DNA from: Camelus bactrianus
Taxonomy: Eukaryota; Chordata; Mammalia; Artiodactyla; Camelidae
Length of the DNA: 64,000 nucleotides
Direction of reading: 5' to 3'
Assembly (NCBI RefSeq): GCF_048773025.1
Contig: NC_133561.1
Location: forward strand, 37,104,001 to 37,168,000
Shown here: positions 13,346-25,800 of the stretch, piece after piece
Layout of the letters: each line of letters starts with the position of its first letter
How positions within the stretch are numbered: the first letter of the stretch is position 1
Made by a program: the position numbers and the translations under genes
The notes under the pieces: model-generated
Told to the model about the DNA's origin: nothing
Seen by the model: only the letters and a program-made list of their open reading frames with translations
Database searches by the model: none

Positions 13346-16099
13346 CCTGCAGTTTTCACTGTAATAACGAGTTGGAGCTAGTACCTCCCCATATATATGT
13401 ATGGAGTTGAGTTTGCATTGAAAAGAAACTTTGTGTTCCCAACAAGTTAGGTGAAGGACGGCTTTCACACACAATTATCTCTCAGAACTGAGCATGTGGA
13501 GAGACGTTCGTTCATCTAGCACCAAGGGAACGGGTTGCAGGAGAAACTTTTACTCTGGTTTCTCAATCTGTTTCCTAGGGCCGGTTTGAAGTTCCTGCAG
13601 TTTTCAGTGTAAAACGGAGTTGGAGCTAGTACCTCCCCATATATATGTATGGAATGGAGTTTGCAACTGAAAAAATCTTTCTGTTCCCAACAAGCTAGGT
13701 GAAGGAAGGCTTTCACACACACTTATCTCTCAGAACTGAGCATGTGGAGAGACGTTCGTTCATCTAGCTCCAAGGGAACGGGTTGCAGGAGAAACTTTTA
13801 CTCTGGATTCTCAGTCTGTTTCCTAGTGCCGGGTTGAAGTTCCTGCAGTTTTCAGTGTAAAACGGAGTTGGAGCTAGTACCTCCCCATATATATATATGG
13901 AGTGGAGTTTGCAACTGAAAAGAAACTTTGTGTTCCCAACAAGTTAGGTGAAGGATGGCTTTCACACACACTTATCTGTCAGAACTGAGCATGTGGAGAG
14001 ACGTTCGTTCATTTAGCACCAAGGGAACGGTGGCAAGAATAACTTTTACTCTGAATTCTCAGTCTGTTTCCTAGTGCCGGTTTGAAGTTCCTGCATTCTT
14101 CACTGTAAAACCGAGTTGGAGCTAGTACCTCCCCATATATATGTATGGAGTGGAGTTTGCAACTGAAAAGAAACTTTGTGTTCCCAACAAGCTAGGTGAA
14201 GGACTGCTTTCACACTCACATATCTCTAAGAACATAGCATGCGGAGAGACGTTCGTTCATCTAGCACCAAGGGACGGATTGCAGGAGAAACTTTAACTCT
14301 GTTTTCTCAGTCTGTTTCCTAGTGCCGTTTTGAAGTTCCTTCAGATTTCACTGTAAAACCGAGTTGGAGCTAGTACCTCCCCATATATATGTATGGAGTG
14401 GAGTTTGCAACTGAAAAGAAACTTTGTGTTCCCAACAAGCTAGGTGAAGGACGGCTTTCACACACACTTATCTCTCAGAACTGAGCATGTGGAGAGACGT
14501 TCGTTCATCTAGCACCAAGGGAAAGGGTTGCAGTGGAAACTTTTACTCTGATTTCTCAGTCTGTTTCCTAGTCCCGGTTTGAAGTTCCAGCAGTTTTCAC
14601 TGTAAAACCGAGTTGGAGCTAGAACCTCCCCATATATATATATGGATGGAGTTTGCAATTGAAAAAAACTTTGTGTTCCCAACAAGCTAGATGAATGACG
14701 GGTTCAACACACACTTATTTCTTAGAAACTAAAATGTGGAGAGACGTTCGTTCATCAAGCACCAAGGGAACGGGTTGCAGGAGTAACTTTTACTCTGGTT
14801 TGTCATTCTGTTTCAAAGTGCTTGTTTGAAGTTCCTGCAGTTTTCACTGTAAAACAGAGTTGGAGCTAGTACCTCCCCATATATATGTATGGAGTGGAGT
14901 TTGCAACTGAAAAGAAACTTTGTGTTCCCAACAAGCTAGGTGAAGGATGGTTTTCACACACACTTATCTCTCAGAACTGAGCATGGGGACAGACTTTCGT
15001 TCATCCTGCACCAAGGGAACGGGTTGCAGGGGAAATTTTTACTCTGGTTTCTCAGTCTGTTTCCTAGTGCCGGTTTGAAGTTCCTGCAGTTTTCACTGTA
15101 AAACCGAGTTGGAGCTAGTACCTCCCCATATATATGTATGGAGTGGAGTTTGCAACTGAAAAGAAACTTTGTGTTCCCAACAAGCTAAGTGAAGGACGGC
15201 TTTCACACTCACATATCTCTAAGAACATATCATGCGGAGAGACGTTCGTTCATCTAGCACCAAGGGACGCATTGCAGGAGAAACTTTAACTCTGGATTCT
15301 CAGTCTGTTTCCTAGTGCCGGTTTGAAGTTCCTGCTGATTTCACTGTAAAACCGGGTTGGAGCTTGTACCTCCCCATTAATATGTATGGAGTGGAGTTTG
15401 CAACTTTAAAGAAACTCTGTGTTCCCAACAAGCTAGGTTAAGGACGGCTTTCACACACATATATCTCTCAGAACTGAGCATGTGGAGAGACGTTCGTTCA
15501 TTTAGCACCAAGGGAACGGCTGCAGGAATGACTTTAACTCTGGATTCTCAGTCTGTTTCCTACTGCCTGTTTGAAGTTCCTGCATTCTTCACTGTAAAAC
15601 CGAGTTGGAGCTAGTACCTCCCCATACATATGTAAGGAGTGGAGTTTGCAATTGAAAAGAAACTTTGTGTTCCCAACAAGCTAGGTGAAGGACGGCTTTC
15701 ACACACACTTATCTCTCAGAACTGAGCATGGGGAGAGACTTTCGTTCATCTAGCACCAAGGGAACGGTTTGCAGGGGAAATTTTTACTCTGGTTTCTAAG
15801 TCTGTTTCCTAGTGCCGGCTTGAAGTTCCTGCAGTTTTCACTGTAAAACCGAGTTGGAGCTAGTACCTCCCCATATATATGTATGGAGTGGAGTTTGCAA
15901 CTGAAAAGAAACTTTGTGTTCCCAACAAGCTAGGTGAAGGACGGCTTTCACACTCACATATCTCAAAGAACATAGCATGCGGAGAGACATTCGTTCATCA
16001 AGCACCAAGGGAACCGATTGCAGGAGAAATTTTAACTCTGGTTTCTTAGTCTGTTTCCTAGTGCCGGTTTGAAGTTCCTGCAGTTTTCACTGTAAAACC

Positions 16100-19000
16100 G
16101 AGTTGGAGCTAGTACCTCCCAATATATATGTATGGAGTGGAGTTTGCAACTGAAAAGAAACTTTGTGTTCCCAACAAGCTAGGTGAAGAACGGCTTTCAC
16201 ACACCCTTATCTATCAGAACTGAGCATGTGGAGAGACGTTCGTTCATCTAGCACCAGGGGAACGGGTTGCAGGAGAATCTTTTACTCTGGATTCTCAGTC
16301 TGTTTCCTAGTGCCGTTTTGAAGTACCTGCAGTTTTCACTGTAAAACCGAATTGGAGCTAGTACCTGCCCATATATATGTATGGAGTGGAGTTTGCAACT
16401 GAAAAGAAACTTTGTGTTCCCAACAAGCTAGGTGAAGGACGGCTTTCACACACACTTTTCTCTCAGAACTGAGCATGTGGAGAGACTATCGTTCATCTAG
16501 CACCAAGGGAACGGGTTGTAGGAGAAACATTTACTCTAGTTTCTCAGTCTGTTTCCTAGTGCCGGTTTGAAGTTCCTGCAGTTTTCACTGTAAAACCGAT
16601 TTGGAGCTAGTACCTCCCCATATATATGTATGGAATGGAGTTTGCAACTGAAAGAAACTTTGTGTTCCCAACAAGCTAGGTGAAGGACGGCTTTCACACA
16701 CAATTATCTCTCAGAACTGAGCATGTGGAGAGACGTTCATTCTTCTAGCACCAAGGGAACTGGTTGCAGGAGAAACTTTTACTCTGGATTCTCAGTCTGT
16801 TTCCTAGTGCCGGTTTGAAGTCCCTGCAGTTTTCACTGTAAAACCGAGTTGGAGCTAGTACCTCCCCATATATATGTATGGAGTGGAGTTTGCAACTGAA
16901 AAGAAACTTTGTATTCCCAACAAGCTAGGCGAAGGACGGCTTTCAAACACACTTATTTCCCAGAACTGAGCATGTGGAGAGACGTTCGTTCATCTAGCAC
17001 CAAGGGAACGGTTTGCAGGAGAAACTTTTACTCTGGTTTCGCAGTGTGTTTCCTACTGACGGATTGAAGTTCCTGCAGTTTTCATTGTAAAACAGATTTG
17101 GAGATAGTACCTCCCCATATATATGTATGGAGTGGAGTTTGCAACTGAAAAGAAACTTTGTGTTCCCAACAAGCTAGGTGAAGGACGGCTTTCACACACA
17201 CATATCTCTCAGAACCTAGCTTGTGGAGAGACGTTCGTTCATCTAGCACCAAGGGAACGGGTTGCAGGAGAAACTTTTACTCTGGTTTCTCAGTCTATTT
17301 CCTACTGCCGGTTTGAAGTTCCTGCAGTCTTCACTGTAAAACCGAGTTGGAGCTAGTACCTCCCCATATATAAGTATGGAGTGGAGTTTGCAACTGAAAA
17401 GAAACTTTGTGTTCCCCACAAGCTAGGTGAAGGACGGCTTTCACACACACTTATCTCTCAGAACTGAGCATGTGGAGAGACGTTCGTTCATCTAGCACCA
17501 AGGGAACGGGTTGCAGGAGAGACTTTTACTCTGGATTCTCAGTCTGTTTACTAGTGCCATTTTGAAGTACCTGCAGTTTTCACTGTAAAACCGATTTGGA
17601 GCTAGTACCTGCCCATATATATATATGTAGTGGAGTTGGCAACTGAAAAGAAACTTTGTGTTCCCAACAAGCTAGGTGAAGGACGGCTTCCACACACACT
17701 TATCTATCAGAACTGAGCATGTGGAGAGACGTTCGTTCATCTAGCACCAAGGGAACGGGTTGCAGGAGAATCTTTTACTCTGGTTTCTCAGTCTGTCTCC
17801 TAGTGCCGGTTTGAAGTTCCTGCAGTTTTCACTGTAAAATCGAGTTGGAGTTAGTACCTCTCCACATATATGTATGGAGTGGAGTTTGCAACTGAAAAGA
17901 AACTTTGTGTTCCCCACAAGCTAGATGAAGGACGGCTTTCACACACACTTATCTGTCAGAACTGAGCATGTGGAGAGACTATCGTTCATATAGCACCAAG
18001 GGGAAGGGTTGTAGGAGAAAATTTTACTCTGGTTTCTCAGTCTGTTTCCTAGTGCCGGTTTGAAGTTCCTGCAGTTTTCACTGTAAAACCGAGTTGGAGC
18101 TAGTACCTCCCCATATATATGTATGGAATGGAGTTTGCAACTGAAAAAAACTTTGTGTTCCCAACAAGCTAGTTGAAGGACGGCTTTCACACACACTTAT
18201 CTCTCAGAACTGAGCATGTGGAGAGACGTTCATTCTTCTAGCACCAAGGGAACTGGTTGCAGGAGAAACTTTTACTCTGGATTCTCAATCTGTTTCCTAG
18301 TGCCGGTTTGAAGTTCCTGCAGTTTTCACTGTAAAACCGATTTGGAGCTAGTACCTCCCCATATATATGTATGGAGTGGAGTTTGCAACTGAAAAGAAAT
18401 TTTGTATTCCCAACAAGCTAGGTGAAGGACGGCTTTGAAACACACTTATTTCTCAGAAATGAGCATGTGGAGAGACGTTCGTTCACCTAGCACCAAGGGA
18501 ACGGTTTGCAGGAGAAATTATACTCTGGATTCGCAGTCTGTTTCCTAGTGACGGATTGAAGTTCCTGCACTTTTCACTATAAAACAGAGTTGGAGTTAGT
18601 ACCTCCCCATATATATGTATGGAGTGGAGTTTGCAACTGAAAAGAAACTTTGTGTTCCCCACAATCTAGGTGAAGGACGGCTTTCACACACACTTATCTC
18701 TCAGAACTGAGCATGTGGAGAGACGTTCGTTCATCAAGCACCAAGGGAACGGATTGCAGGAGAAACTTTAACTCTGGTTTCTCAGTCTGTTTCCTAGTGC
18801 CGGTTTGAAGTTCCTGCATTTTTCACTGTAAAACGAGTTGGAGCTAGTACCTCCCCATATATATGTATGGAGTGGAGTTGGCAACTGAAAAGAAACTTTG
18901 TGTTCCCTACAAGCTAGGTTAAGGACGGCTTTCACACACAGTTATCTCTCAGATCTGAGCATGTGGAGAGACGTTCGTTCATCTAGCACCAATGGAACGT

Positions 19001-20318
19001 GTTGCAGGGGAAACTTTTACTCTGGATTCTCAGTCTGTTTCCTAGTGCCGGTTTGAAGATCCTGCAGTTTTCACTGTAAAACTGAGTTGGAGCTAGTACC
19101 TCCCCATATATATGTATGGAGTGGAGTTTGCATCTGAAAAGAAACTTTGTGTTCCCAACAAGCTAGTTGAAGGACGGCTTTCACACCCACTTACCTCTCA
19201 GAACTGAGCATGTGGAGAGACGTTCGTTCATCTAGCACAAAGGGAACGGGTTGCAGGAGAAACTTTTACTCTGGTTTCTCAGTCTGTTTCCTAGTGCCGG
19301 TTTGAAGTTCCTGCACTTTTCACTGTAAAACCGACTTGGAGCTTGTACCTCCCCATATATATATATGGATTGGAGTTTGCAACTGAAAAGAAACTTTGTG
19401 TTCCCAACAATTTAGGTGAAGGATGGCTACCACACGCACATGTCTCTCAGAACTGAGCATGTGGAGAGACGTTCGTTCATCTAGCTCCAAGGGAAAGGGT
19501 TGCAGGAGAAACTTTTTCTCTGGATTTTGAGTCTGTTTCCTAGTGCCGGTTTGAAGTTCCTGAAGTTTTCACTGTAAAACCGAGTTGGAGCTAGTACCTC
19601 CCATATATATGTATGGAGTGGAGTTTGCAACTGAAAAGAAACTTTGTGTTCCCAACAAGCTAGGTGTAGGATGGCTTTCACACACGCTTATCTCTCAGAA
19701 CTGAGCATGTGGAGAGACGTTCGTTCATCTAGCACCAAGGGAACGGGTTGCAGGGGAAACTTTTAATCTGGATTCTCCGTCTGTTTCCTAGTGCCGGTTT
19801 GAAGTTCCAGTAGTTTTCACTGTAAAACCGAGTTGGAGCTAGTACCTCCCCATATATATGTATGGAGTGGAGTTTGCATCTTTAAAGAAACATTGTGTTC
19901 CAAACAAGCTAGGTGAAGGACGGCTTCCACACACACTTATCTCTCAGAACTGAGCAAGTGGAGAGTCGTTCGTTCATCTAGCACCAAGAGAACGAATTGC
20001 AGGGGAAACTTTTACTCTGGTTTCTCAGTCTGTTTCCTAGTGCCGGTTTGAAGTTCCTGCAGTTTTCACTTTAAAACCGAGTTGGAACTAGTACCTCCCC
20101 ATATATATATATGGAATGGAGTATGGAACTGAAAAAAACTTTGTGTTCCCAACAAGCTAGATGAAGGACGGCTTTCACACACACTTATCTCTCAGAACTG
20201 AGCATGTGGAGAGACGTTCGTTCATCTAGCACCAAGGGAAAGGGTTGCAGGAGAAACTTTTACTCTGGTTTCTCAGTCTGTTTCCTAGTGCCGGTTTGAA
20301 TTTCCTGCAGTCTTCACT
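16100..20318 (+). repeat. Mosaic satellite segment between D1 and H2
   Basis: These roughly 17 monomers carry variant series shared with several places: GACTATCGTTC and CATTCTTCTAGC units resemble those at 4.5-5.3 and 9.0-9.3 kb, the ATATAAGTATGG form near 17370 matches 10414 and 35524, and the TTCACCTAGCACC form near 18482 matches 10779 and 35891. From about 18.5 to 20.1 kb the order follows D1 from 10.8 kb. No single parent block explains the whole stretch, so it looks like a product of repeated unequal exchange. No gene or other element is present. Confidence 0.6.
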
Positions 20319-22633
20319 GTAAAAGCGAGTTGGAGCTAGTACCTCCCCATATATATGTATGGAGTGGAGTTGGCAACTGAAAAGAAACTTTGTGTTCCCA
20401 ACAAGCTAGGTGAAGGATGGCTTTCAAACACACTTATCTCTCAGAACTGAGCATGTGGAGAGACGTTCGTTCATCTAGCACCAAGGGAACGGTTTGTAGG
20501 GGAAAGTTTTACTCTGGTTTCTCAGTCTGTTTTCTAGTGCCGGTTTGAAGTTCCTGCAGATTTCACTGTAAAACCGAGTTGGAGCTAGTACCTCCCCATA
20601 TATATGTATGGAGTGGAGTTTGCAACTGAAAAGAAACTTTGTGTTCCCCACAAGCTAGTTGAAGGACGGCTTTCACACACACTTATCTCTCAGAACTGAG
20701 CATGTGGAGAGACGTTCGTTCATCTAGCACCAAGGGAACGGGTTGCAGGAGAAACTTTTACTCTGGATTCTCAGTCTGTTTCCTAGTGCCGTTTTGAAGT
20801 ACCTGCAGTTTTCACTGTAAAACCGAATTGGAGCTAGTACCTGCCCATATATATATATGGAGTGGAGTTGACAACTGAAAAGAAACTTTGTGTTCCCAAC
20901 AAGCTAGGTGAAGGACGGCTTTCACACCCACTTATCTCTCAGAACTGAGCATGTGGAGAGACGTTCGTTCATTTAGCACAAAGGGAACGGGTTGCAGGAG
21001 AAACTTTTTCTCTGATTTCTCAGTCTGCTTCCTAGTGCCGGTTTGAAGTTCCTGCACTTTTCACTGTAAAACCGACTTGGAGCTTGTACCTCCCCATATA
21101 TATATATGGATTGGAGTTTGCAACTGAAAAGAAACTTTGTGTTCCCAACAAGTTAGGTGAAGGACGGCAACCACACGCACATGTCTCTCAGAACTGAGCA
21201 TGTGGAGAGACGTTCGTTCATCTAGCTCCAAGGGAAAGGGTTGCAGGAGAAACTTTTTCTCTGGATTTTGAGTCTGTTTCCTAGTGCCGGTTTGAAGTTC
21301 CTGAAGTTTTCACTGTAAAACCGAGTTGGAACTAGTACCTCCCCATATATATATATGGAATGGAGTATGCAACTGAAAAAAACTTTGTGTTCCCAACAAG
21401 ATAGGTGAAGGACGGCTTTCACACACACTTATCTCTCAGAACTGAGCATGTGGAGAGACGTTCGTTCATCTAGCACCAAGGGAAAGGGTTGCAGGAGAAA
21501 CTTTTACTCTGGTTTCTCAGTCTGTTTCCTAGTGCCGGTTTGAAGTTCCTGCAGTCTTCACTGTAAAAGCGAGTTGGAGCTAGTACCTCCCCATATATAT
21601 GTATGGAGTGGAGTTGTCAACTGAAAAGAAACTTTGTGTTCCCAACAAGCTAGGTGAAGGAAGGCTTTCAAACACACTTATCTCTCAGAACTGAGCATGT
21701 GGAGAGACGTTCGTTCATCTAGCACCAAGGGAACGGTTTGTAGGGGAAAGTTTTACTCTGGTTTCTCAGTCTGTTTCCTAGTGCCGGTTTGAAGTTCCTG
21801 CAGATTTCATTGTAAAACCGAGTTGGAGCTAGTACCTCCCCATATATATGTATGGAGTGGAGTTTGCAACTGAAAAGAAACTTTGTGTTCCCCACAAGCT
21901 AGTTGAAGGACGGCTTTCACACACACTTATCTCTCAGAACTGAGCATGTGGAGAGACGTTCGTTCATCTAGCACCAAGGGAACGGGTTGCAGGAGAAACT
22001 TTTACTCTGGATTCTCAGTCTGTTTCCTAGTGCCGTTTTGAAGTACCTGCAGTTTTCACTGTAAAACCGAATTGGAGCTAGTACCTGCCCATATATATAT
22101 ATGGAGTGGAGTTGACAACTGAAAAGAAACTTTGTGTTCCCAACAAGCTATGTGAAGTACGGCTTTCACACACCCTTATCTATCAGAACTGAGCATGTGG
22201 AGAGACGTTCGTTCATCTAGCACCAAGGGAACGGGTTGCAGGAGAATCTTTTTCTCTGGATTCTCAGTCTGTTTCCTAGTGCCGTTTTGAAGTACCTGCA
22301 GTTTTCAATGTAAAACAGATTTGGAGCTAGTACCTGCCCATATATATGTATGGAGTGGAGTTTGCAACTGAAAAGAAACTTTGTGTTCCCAACAAGCTAG
22401 GTGAAGGACGGCTTTCACACACACTTATCTCTCAGAACTGAGCATGTGGAGAGACGTTCGTTCATCTAGCATCAAGGGAACGGGTTGCAGGGGAATCTTT
22501 TACTCTGGTTTCTCAGTCTGTTTCCTAGTGCCGGTTTGAAGTTCCTGCAGTTTTCACTGTAAAACCGAGTTGGAGCTAGTACCTCCCCATATATATGTAT
22601 GGAGTGGAGGTTGCAACTGAAAAGAAACTTTGT

Positions 22634-22730
22634 GTTCCCAACAAGCTAAGTGAAGGACGGCTTTCACACACACTTATCTCTCAGAACTGAGCATGTGGAG
22701 AGACGTTCGTTCATCTAGCACCAAGGGAAC
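22634..22730. repeat. Long imperfect inverted repeat inside the monomer
   Basis: The left arm (22634-22684) and the right arm (22687-22730) meet at CTCAG-AA-CTGAG. Going outward, paired blocks are CTCAG/CTGAG, a looser CA-rich part, TGAA/TTCA, GCTAG/CTAGC (the left copy here reads GCTAA) and GTTCCC/GGGAAC. The left arm is 51 bases and the right arm 44, so the middle carries unpaired bases. The same arrangement recurs in nearly every unit. What is seen is self-complementarity; that it forms a cruciform or binds a protein is inference. Confidence 0.75.
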
Positions 22731-22739
22731 AGGTTGTAG

Positions 22740-22763
22740 GAGAAACTTTTACTCTAGTTTCTC
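22740..22763. repeat. 7-bp stem-loop GAGAAAC / GTTTCTC
   Basis: GAGAAAC at 22740-22746 and GTTTCTC at 22757-22763 are perfect reverse complements around a 10-base loop. Units that read GGATTCTCAG instead of GGTTTCTCAG lose part of the stem, so roughly half the array has an imperfect version. Confidence 0.7.
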
Positions 22764-22780
22764 AGTCTATTTCCTAGTGC

Positions 22781-22816
22781 CGGTTTGAAGTTCCTGCAGT
22801 TTTCACTGTAAAACCG
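22781..22816. repeat. Nested stems CGGTTT / AAACCG and CAGT / ACTG
   Basis: CGGTTT at 22781-22786 pairs with AAACCG at 22811-22816. Inside it CAGT (22797-22800) pairs with ACTG (22805-22808) around a TTTC loop. Both stems recur in most units. Units reading CCGTTTTG with AACCGAAT or AACCGATT alter the outer stem. Confidence 0.65.
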
Positions 22817-25800
22817 AGTTGGAGCTAGTACCTCCCCATATATATGTATGGAGTGGAGTTTGCTACTGAAAAGAAATTTTGTATTCCCAACAAGCTGGTG
22901 AAGGACGGCTTTCAAACACACTTATTTCTCAGAACTGAGCATGTGGAGAGACGTTCGTTCATCTAGCACCAAGGGAACTGTTTGCAGGAGAAACTTTTAC
23001 TCTGGTTTCGCAGTCTGTTTCCTAGTGACGGATTGAAGTTCCTGCAGTTTTCACTGTAAAACAGAGTTGGATTTAGTACCTCCCCATATATATGTATGGA
23101 GTGGAGTTTACAACTGAAAAGAAACTTTGTGTTCCCAACAAGCTAGGTGAAGGACGGCTTTCACACACACATATCTCTCAGAACCTAGCATGTGGAGAGA
23201 CGTTCGTTCATCTAGCACCAAGGGAACGGGTTGCAGGAGAATCTTTTACTCTGGTTTCTCAGTCTATTTCCTACTGCCGGTTTGAAGTTCCTGCAGTTTT
23301 CACTGTAAAACCGAGTTGGAGCTAGTACCTCCCCATATATATGTAAGGAATGGAGTTTGCAACTGAAAAAAACTTTGTGTTCCCAACAAGCTAGGTGAAG
23401 GACGGCTTTCACACACACTTATCTATCAGAACTGAGCATGTGGAGAGACGTTCATTCTTCTAACACCAGGGAACTGGTTGCAGGAGAAAGTTTTACTCTG
23501 GATTCTCAGTCTGTTTCCTAGTGCCGGTTTGAAGTTCCTGCAGTTTTCACTGTAAAACCGAGTTGGAGCTAGTACCTCCCCATATATATGTATGGAGTGG
23601 AGTTTGAAACTGAAAAGAAACTTTGTATTCCCAACAAGCTAGGTGAAGGACGGCTTTCAAACACACTTATTTCTCAGAACTGAGCATGTGGAGAGACGTT
23701 CGTTCATCTAGCACCAAGGGAACGGTTTGCAGGAGAAATTATACTCTGGTTTCGCAGTCTGTTTCCTAGTGACGGATTGAAGTTCCTGCACTTTTCACTG
23801 TAAAACAGATTTGGAGTTAGTACCTCCCCATATATATGTATGGAGTGGAGTTTGCAACTGAAAAGAAACTTTGTGTTCCCCACAAGCTAGGTGAAGGACG
23901 GCTTTCACACACACTTATCTCTCAGAACTGAGCATGTGGAGAGACGTTCGTTCATCAAGCACCAAGGGAACGGATTGCAGGAGAAACTTTAACTCTGGTT
24001 TCTCAGTCTGTTTCCTAGTGCCGGTTTGAAGTTCCTGCAGTTTTCACTGTAAAAAGTGTTGGAGCTAGTACCTCCCCATATATATGTATGGAGTGGAGAT
24101 TGCAACTGAAAAGAAACTTTGTGTTCCCTACAAGCTAGTTTAAGGACGGCTTTCACACACAGTTATCTCTCAGATCTGAGCATGTGGAGAGACGTTCGTT
24201 CATCTAGCACCAAGGGAACGGGTTGCAGGAGAAACTTTTACTCTGGTTTCTCAGTCTGTTTCCTAGTGCCGGTTTGAAGTTCCTGCACATTTCACTGTAA
24301 AACCGACTTGGAGCTAGTACCTCCCCATATATATATATGGATTGGAGTTTGCAACTGAAAAGAAACTTTGTGTTCCCAACAAGTTAGGTGAAGGGCGGCT
24401 ACCACACACACATGTCTCTCAGAACTGAGAATGTGGAGAGACGTTCGTTCATCTAGCTCCAAGGGAAAGGGTTGCACGAGAAACTTTTTCTCTGGATTTT
24501 GAGTCTGTTTCCTAGTGCCGGTTTGAAGTTCCTGAAGTTTTCACTGTAAAACCGAGTTGGAGCTAGTACCTCCCCATATATATGTATGGAGTGGAGTTTG
24601 CATCTGAAAAGAAACTTTGTGTTCCCAACAAGCTAGGTGAAGGACGGCTTTCACACCCACTTATCTCTCAGAACTGAGCATGTGGAGAGACGTTCGTTCA
24701 TCTAGCACAAAGGGAACGGGTTGCAGGAGAAACTTTTACTCTGGTTTCTCAGTCTGTTTCCTAGTGCCGGTTTGAAGTTCCTGCACTTTTCACTGTAAAA
24801 CCGACTTGGAGCTAGTACCTCCCCATATATATATATGGATTGGAGTTTGCAACTGAAAAGAAACTTTGTGTTCCCAACAAGTTAGGTGAAGGACGGCTAC
24901 CACACGCACATATCTCTCAGAACTGAGCATGTGGAGAGACGTTCGTTCATCTAGCTCCAAGGGAAAGGGTTGCAGGAGAAACTTTTTCTCTGGATTTTGA
25001 GTCTGTTTCCTAGTGCCGGTTTGAAGTTCCTGAAGTTTTCACTGTAAAACCGAGTTGGAGGTAGTACCTCCCCATATATATGTATGGAGTGGAGTTTGCA
25101 ACTGAAAAGAAACTTTGTGTTCCCAACCAGCTAGGTGTAGGATGGCTTTCACACACACTCATCTCTCAGAACTGAGCATGTGGAGAGACGTTCGTTCATC
25201 TAGCACCAAGGGAACGGGTTGCAGGGGAAACTTTTACTCTGATTTCTCAGTCTGTTTCCTAGTGCCGGTTTGAAGTTCCAGTAGTTTTCACTGTAAAACC
25301 GAGTTGGAGCTAGTACCTCCCCATATATATGTATGGAGTGGAGTTTGCATCTTTAAAGAAACATTGTGTTCCCAACAAGCTAGGTGAAGGACGGCTTCCA
25401 CACACACTTATCTCTCAGAACTGAGCAAGTGGAGAGTCGTTCGTTCATCTAGCACCAAGAGAACGAATTGCAGGGGAAACTTTTACTCTGGTTTCTCAGT
25501 CTGTTTCCTAGTGCCGGTTTGAAGTTCCTGCAGTTTTCTCTTTAAAACCGAGTTGGAACTAGTACCTCCCCATATATATATATGGAATGGAGTATGCAAC
25601 TGAAAAAAACTTTGTGTTCCCAACAAGCTAGGTGAAGGACGGCTTTCACACACACTTATCTCTCAGAACTGAGCATGTGGAGAGACGTTCGTTCATCTAG
25701 CACCAAGGGAAAGGGTTGCAGGAGAAACTTTTACTCTGGTTTCTCAGTCTGTTTCCTAGTGCCGGTTTGAAGTTCCTGCAGTCTTCACTGTAAAAGCGAG

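Larger units (their letters stand above)
5550..16100 (+). repeat. Large duplicated block, copy D1
   Basis: Diagnostic variants here recur in the same order in the block at about 30.9-43.9 kb. Matched pairs: 5661 with 31021, 6629 with 31491, 7890 with 33249, 8431 with 33790, 12373 with 37481 and 38968, 13516 with 40111, 15351 with 41946. The offset is 25,360, then 24,862, 25,359, 25,108 and finally 26,595; each step is close to a whole number of 249-bp monomers. D1 has about two extra monomers near 5.99-6.48 kb and one near 9.59-9.84 kb, and lacks six that D2 gained near 37.5-40.2 kb. At about 15.95 kb it skips about five monomers present in D2 at 42.5-43.7 kb. The outer limits are approximate. 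Confidence 0.8.
22589..22837 (+). repeat. Reference monomer (one 249-bp unit)
   Basis: A near-consensus unit chosen as coordinate reference, starting just after the C-run. It contains, in order, a long imperfect dyad (22634-22730), a 7-bp stem-loop (22740-22763), a 6-bp stem (22781-22816) enclosing a 4-bp stem, and it runs into the TA-rich palindrome at 22836-22851. A PstI-type CTGCAG lies at 22794-22799. The phase of the start is arbitrary because the array is circularly permutable. The length 249 is divisible by three (3 x 83), so reading frames stay in phase from unit to unit. Confidence 0.9.
20319..25789 (+). repeat. Higher-order block H2 (22 monomers)
   Basis: The GTAAAAGCGAG marker occurs at 20319, 21563 and 25790. 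The first interval is 1,244 bp, a 5-monomer version of the 7-monomer unit at the window start and the 6-monomer version at 25790-27281. The remaining 17 monomers (4,227 bp) run in the same variant order as block H3, but H3 has a 7-monomer duplication that H2 lacks. Confidence 0.75.

Noticed and set aside
22660-22674. CA microsatellite
   Set aside because: The CACACACA run is only three to five dinucleotides long and is a fixed part of the monomer.
22700-22735. Possible CENP-B box around TTCGTTCATCTAGC and GGGAACGGG
   Set aside because: The required spacing (TTCG, four bases, A, two bases, CGGG) is not met on either strand; TTCG is followed at the A position by T, and the nearby CGGG lies too far away.
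22836-22851. TATA-box promoter at the TA-rich element
   Set aside because: It is a palindrome repeated in every unit with no gene or other core promoter element downstream. Composition alone does not support a promoter.
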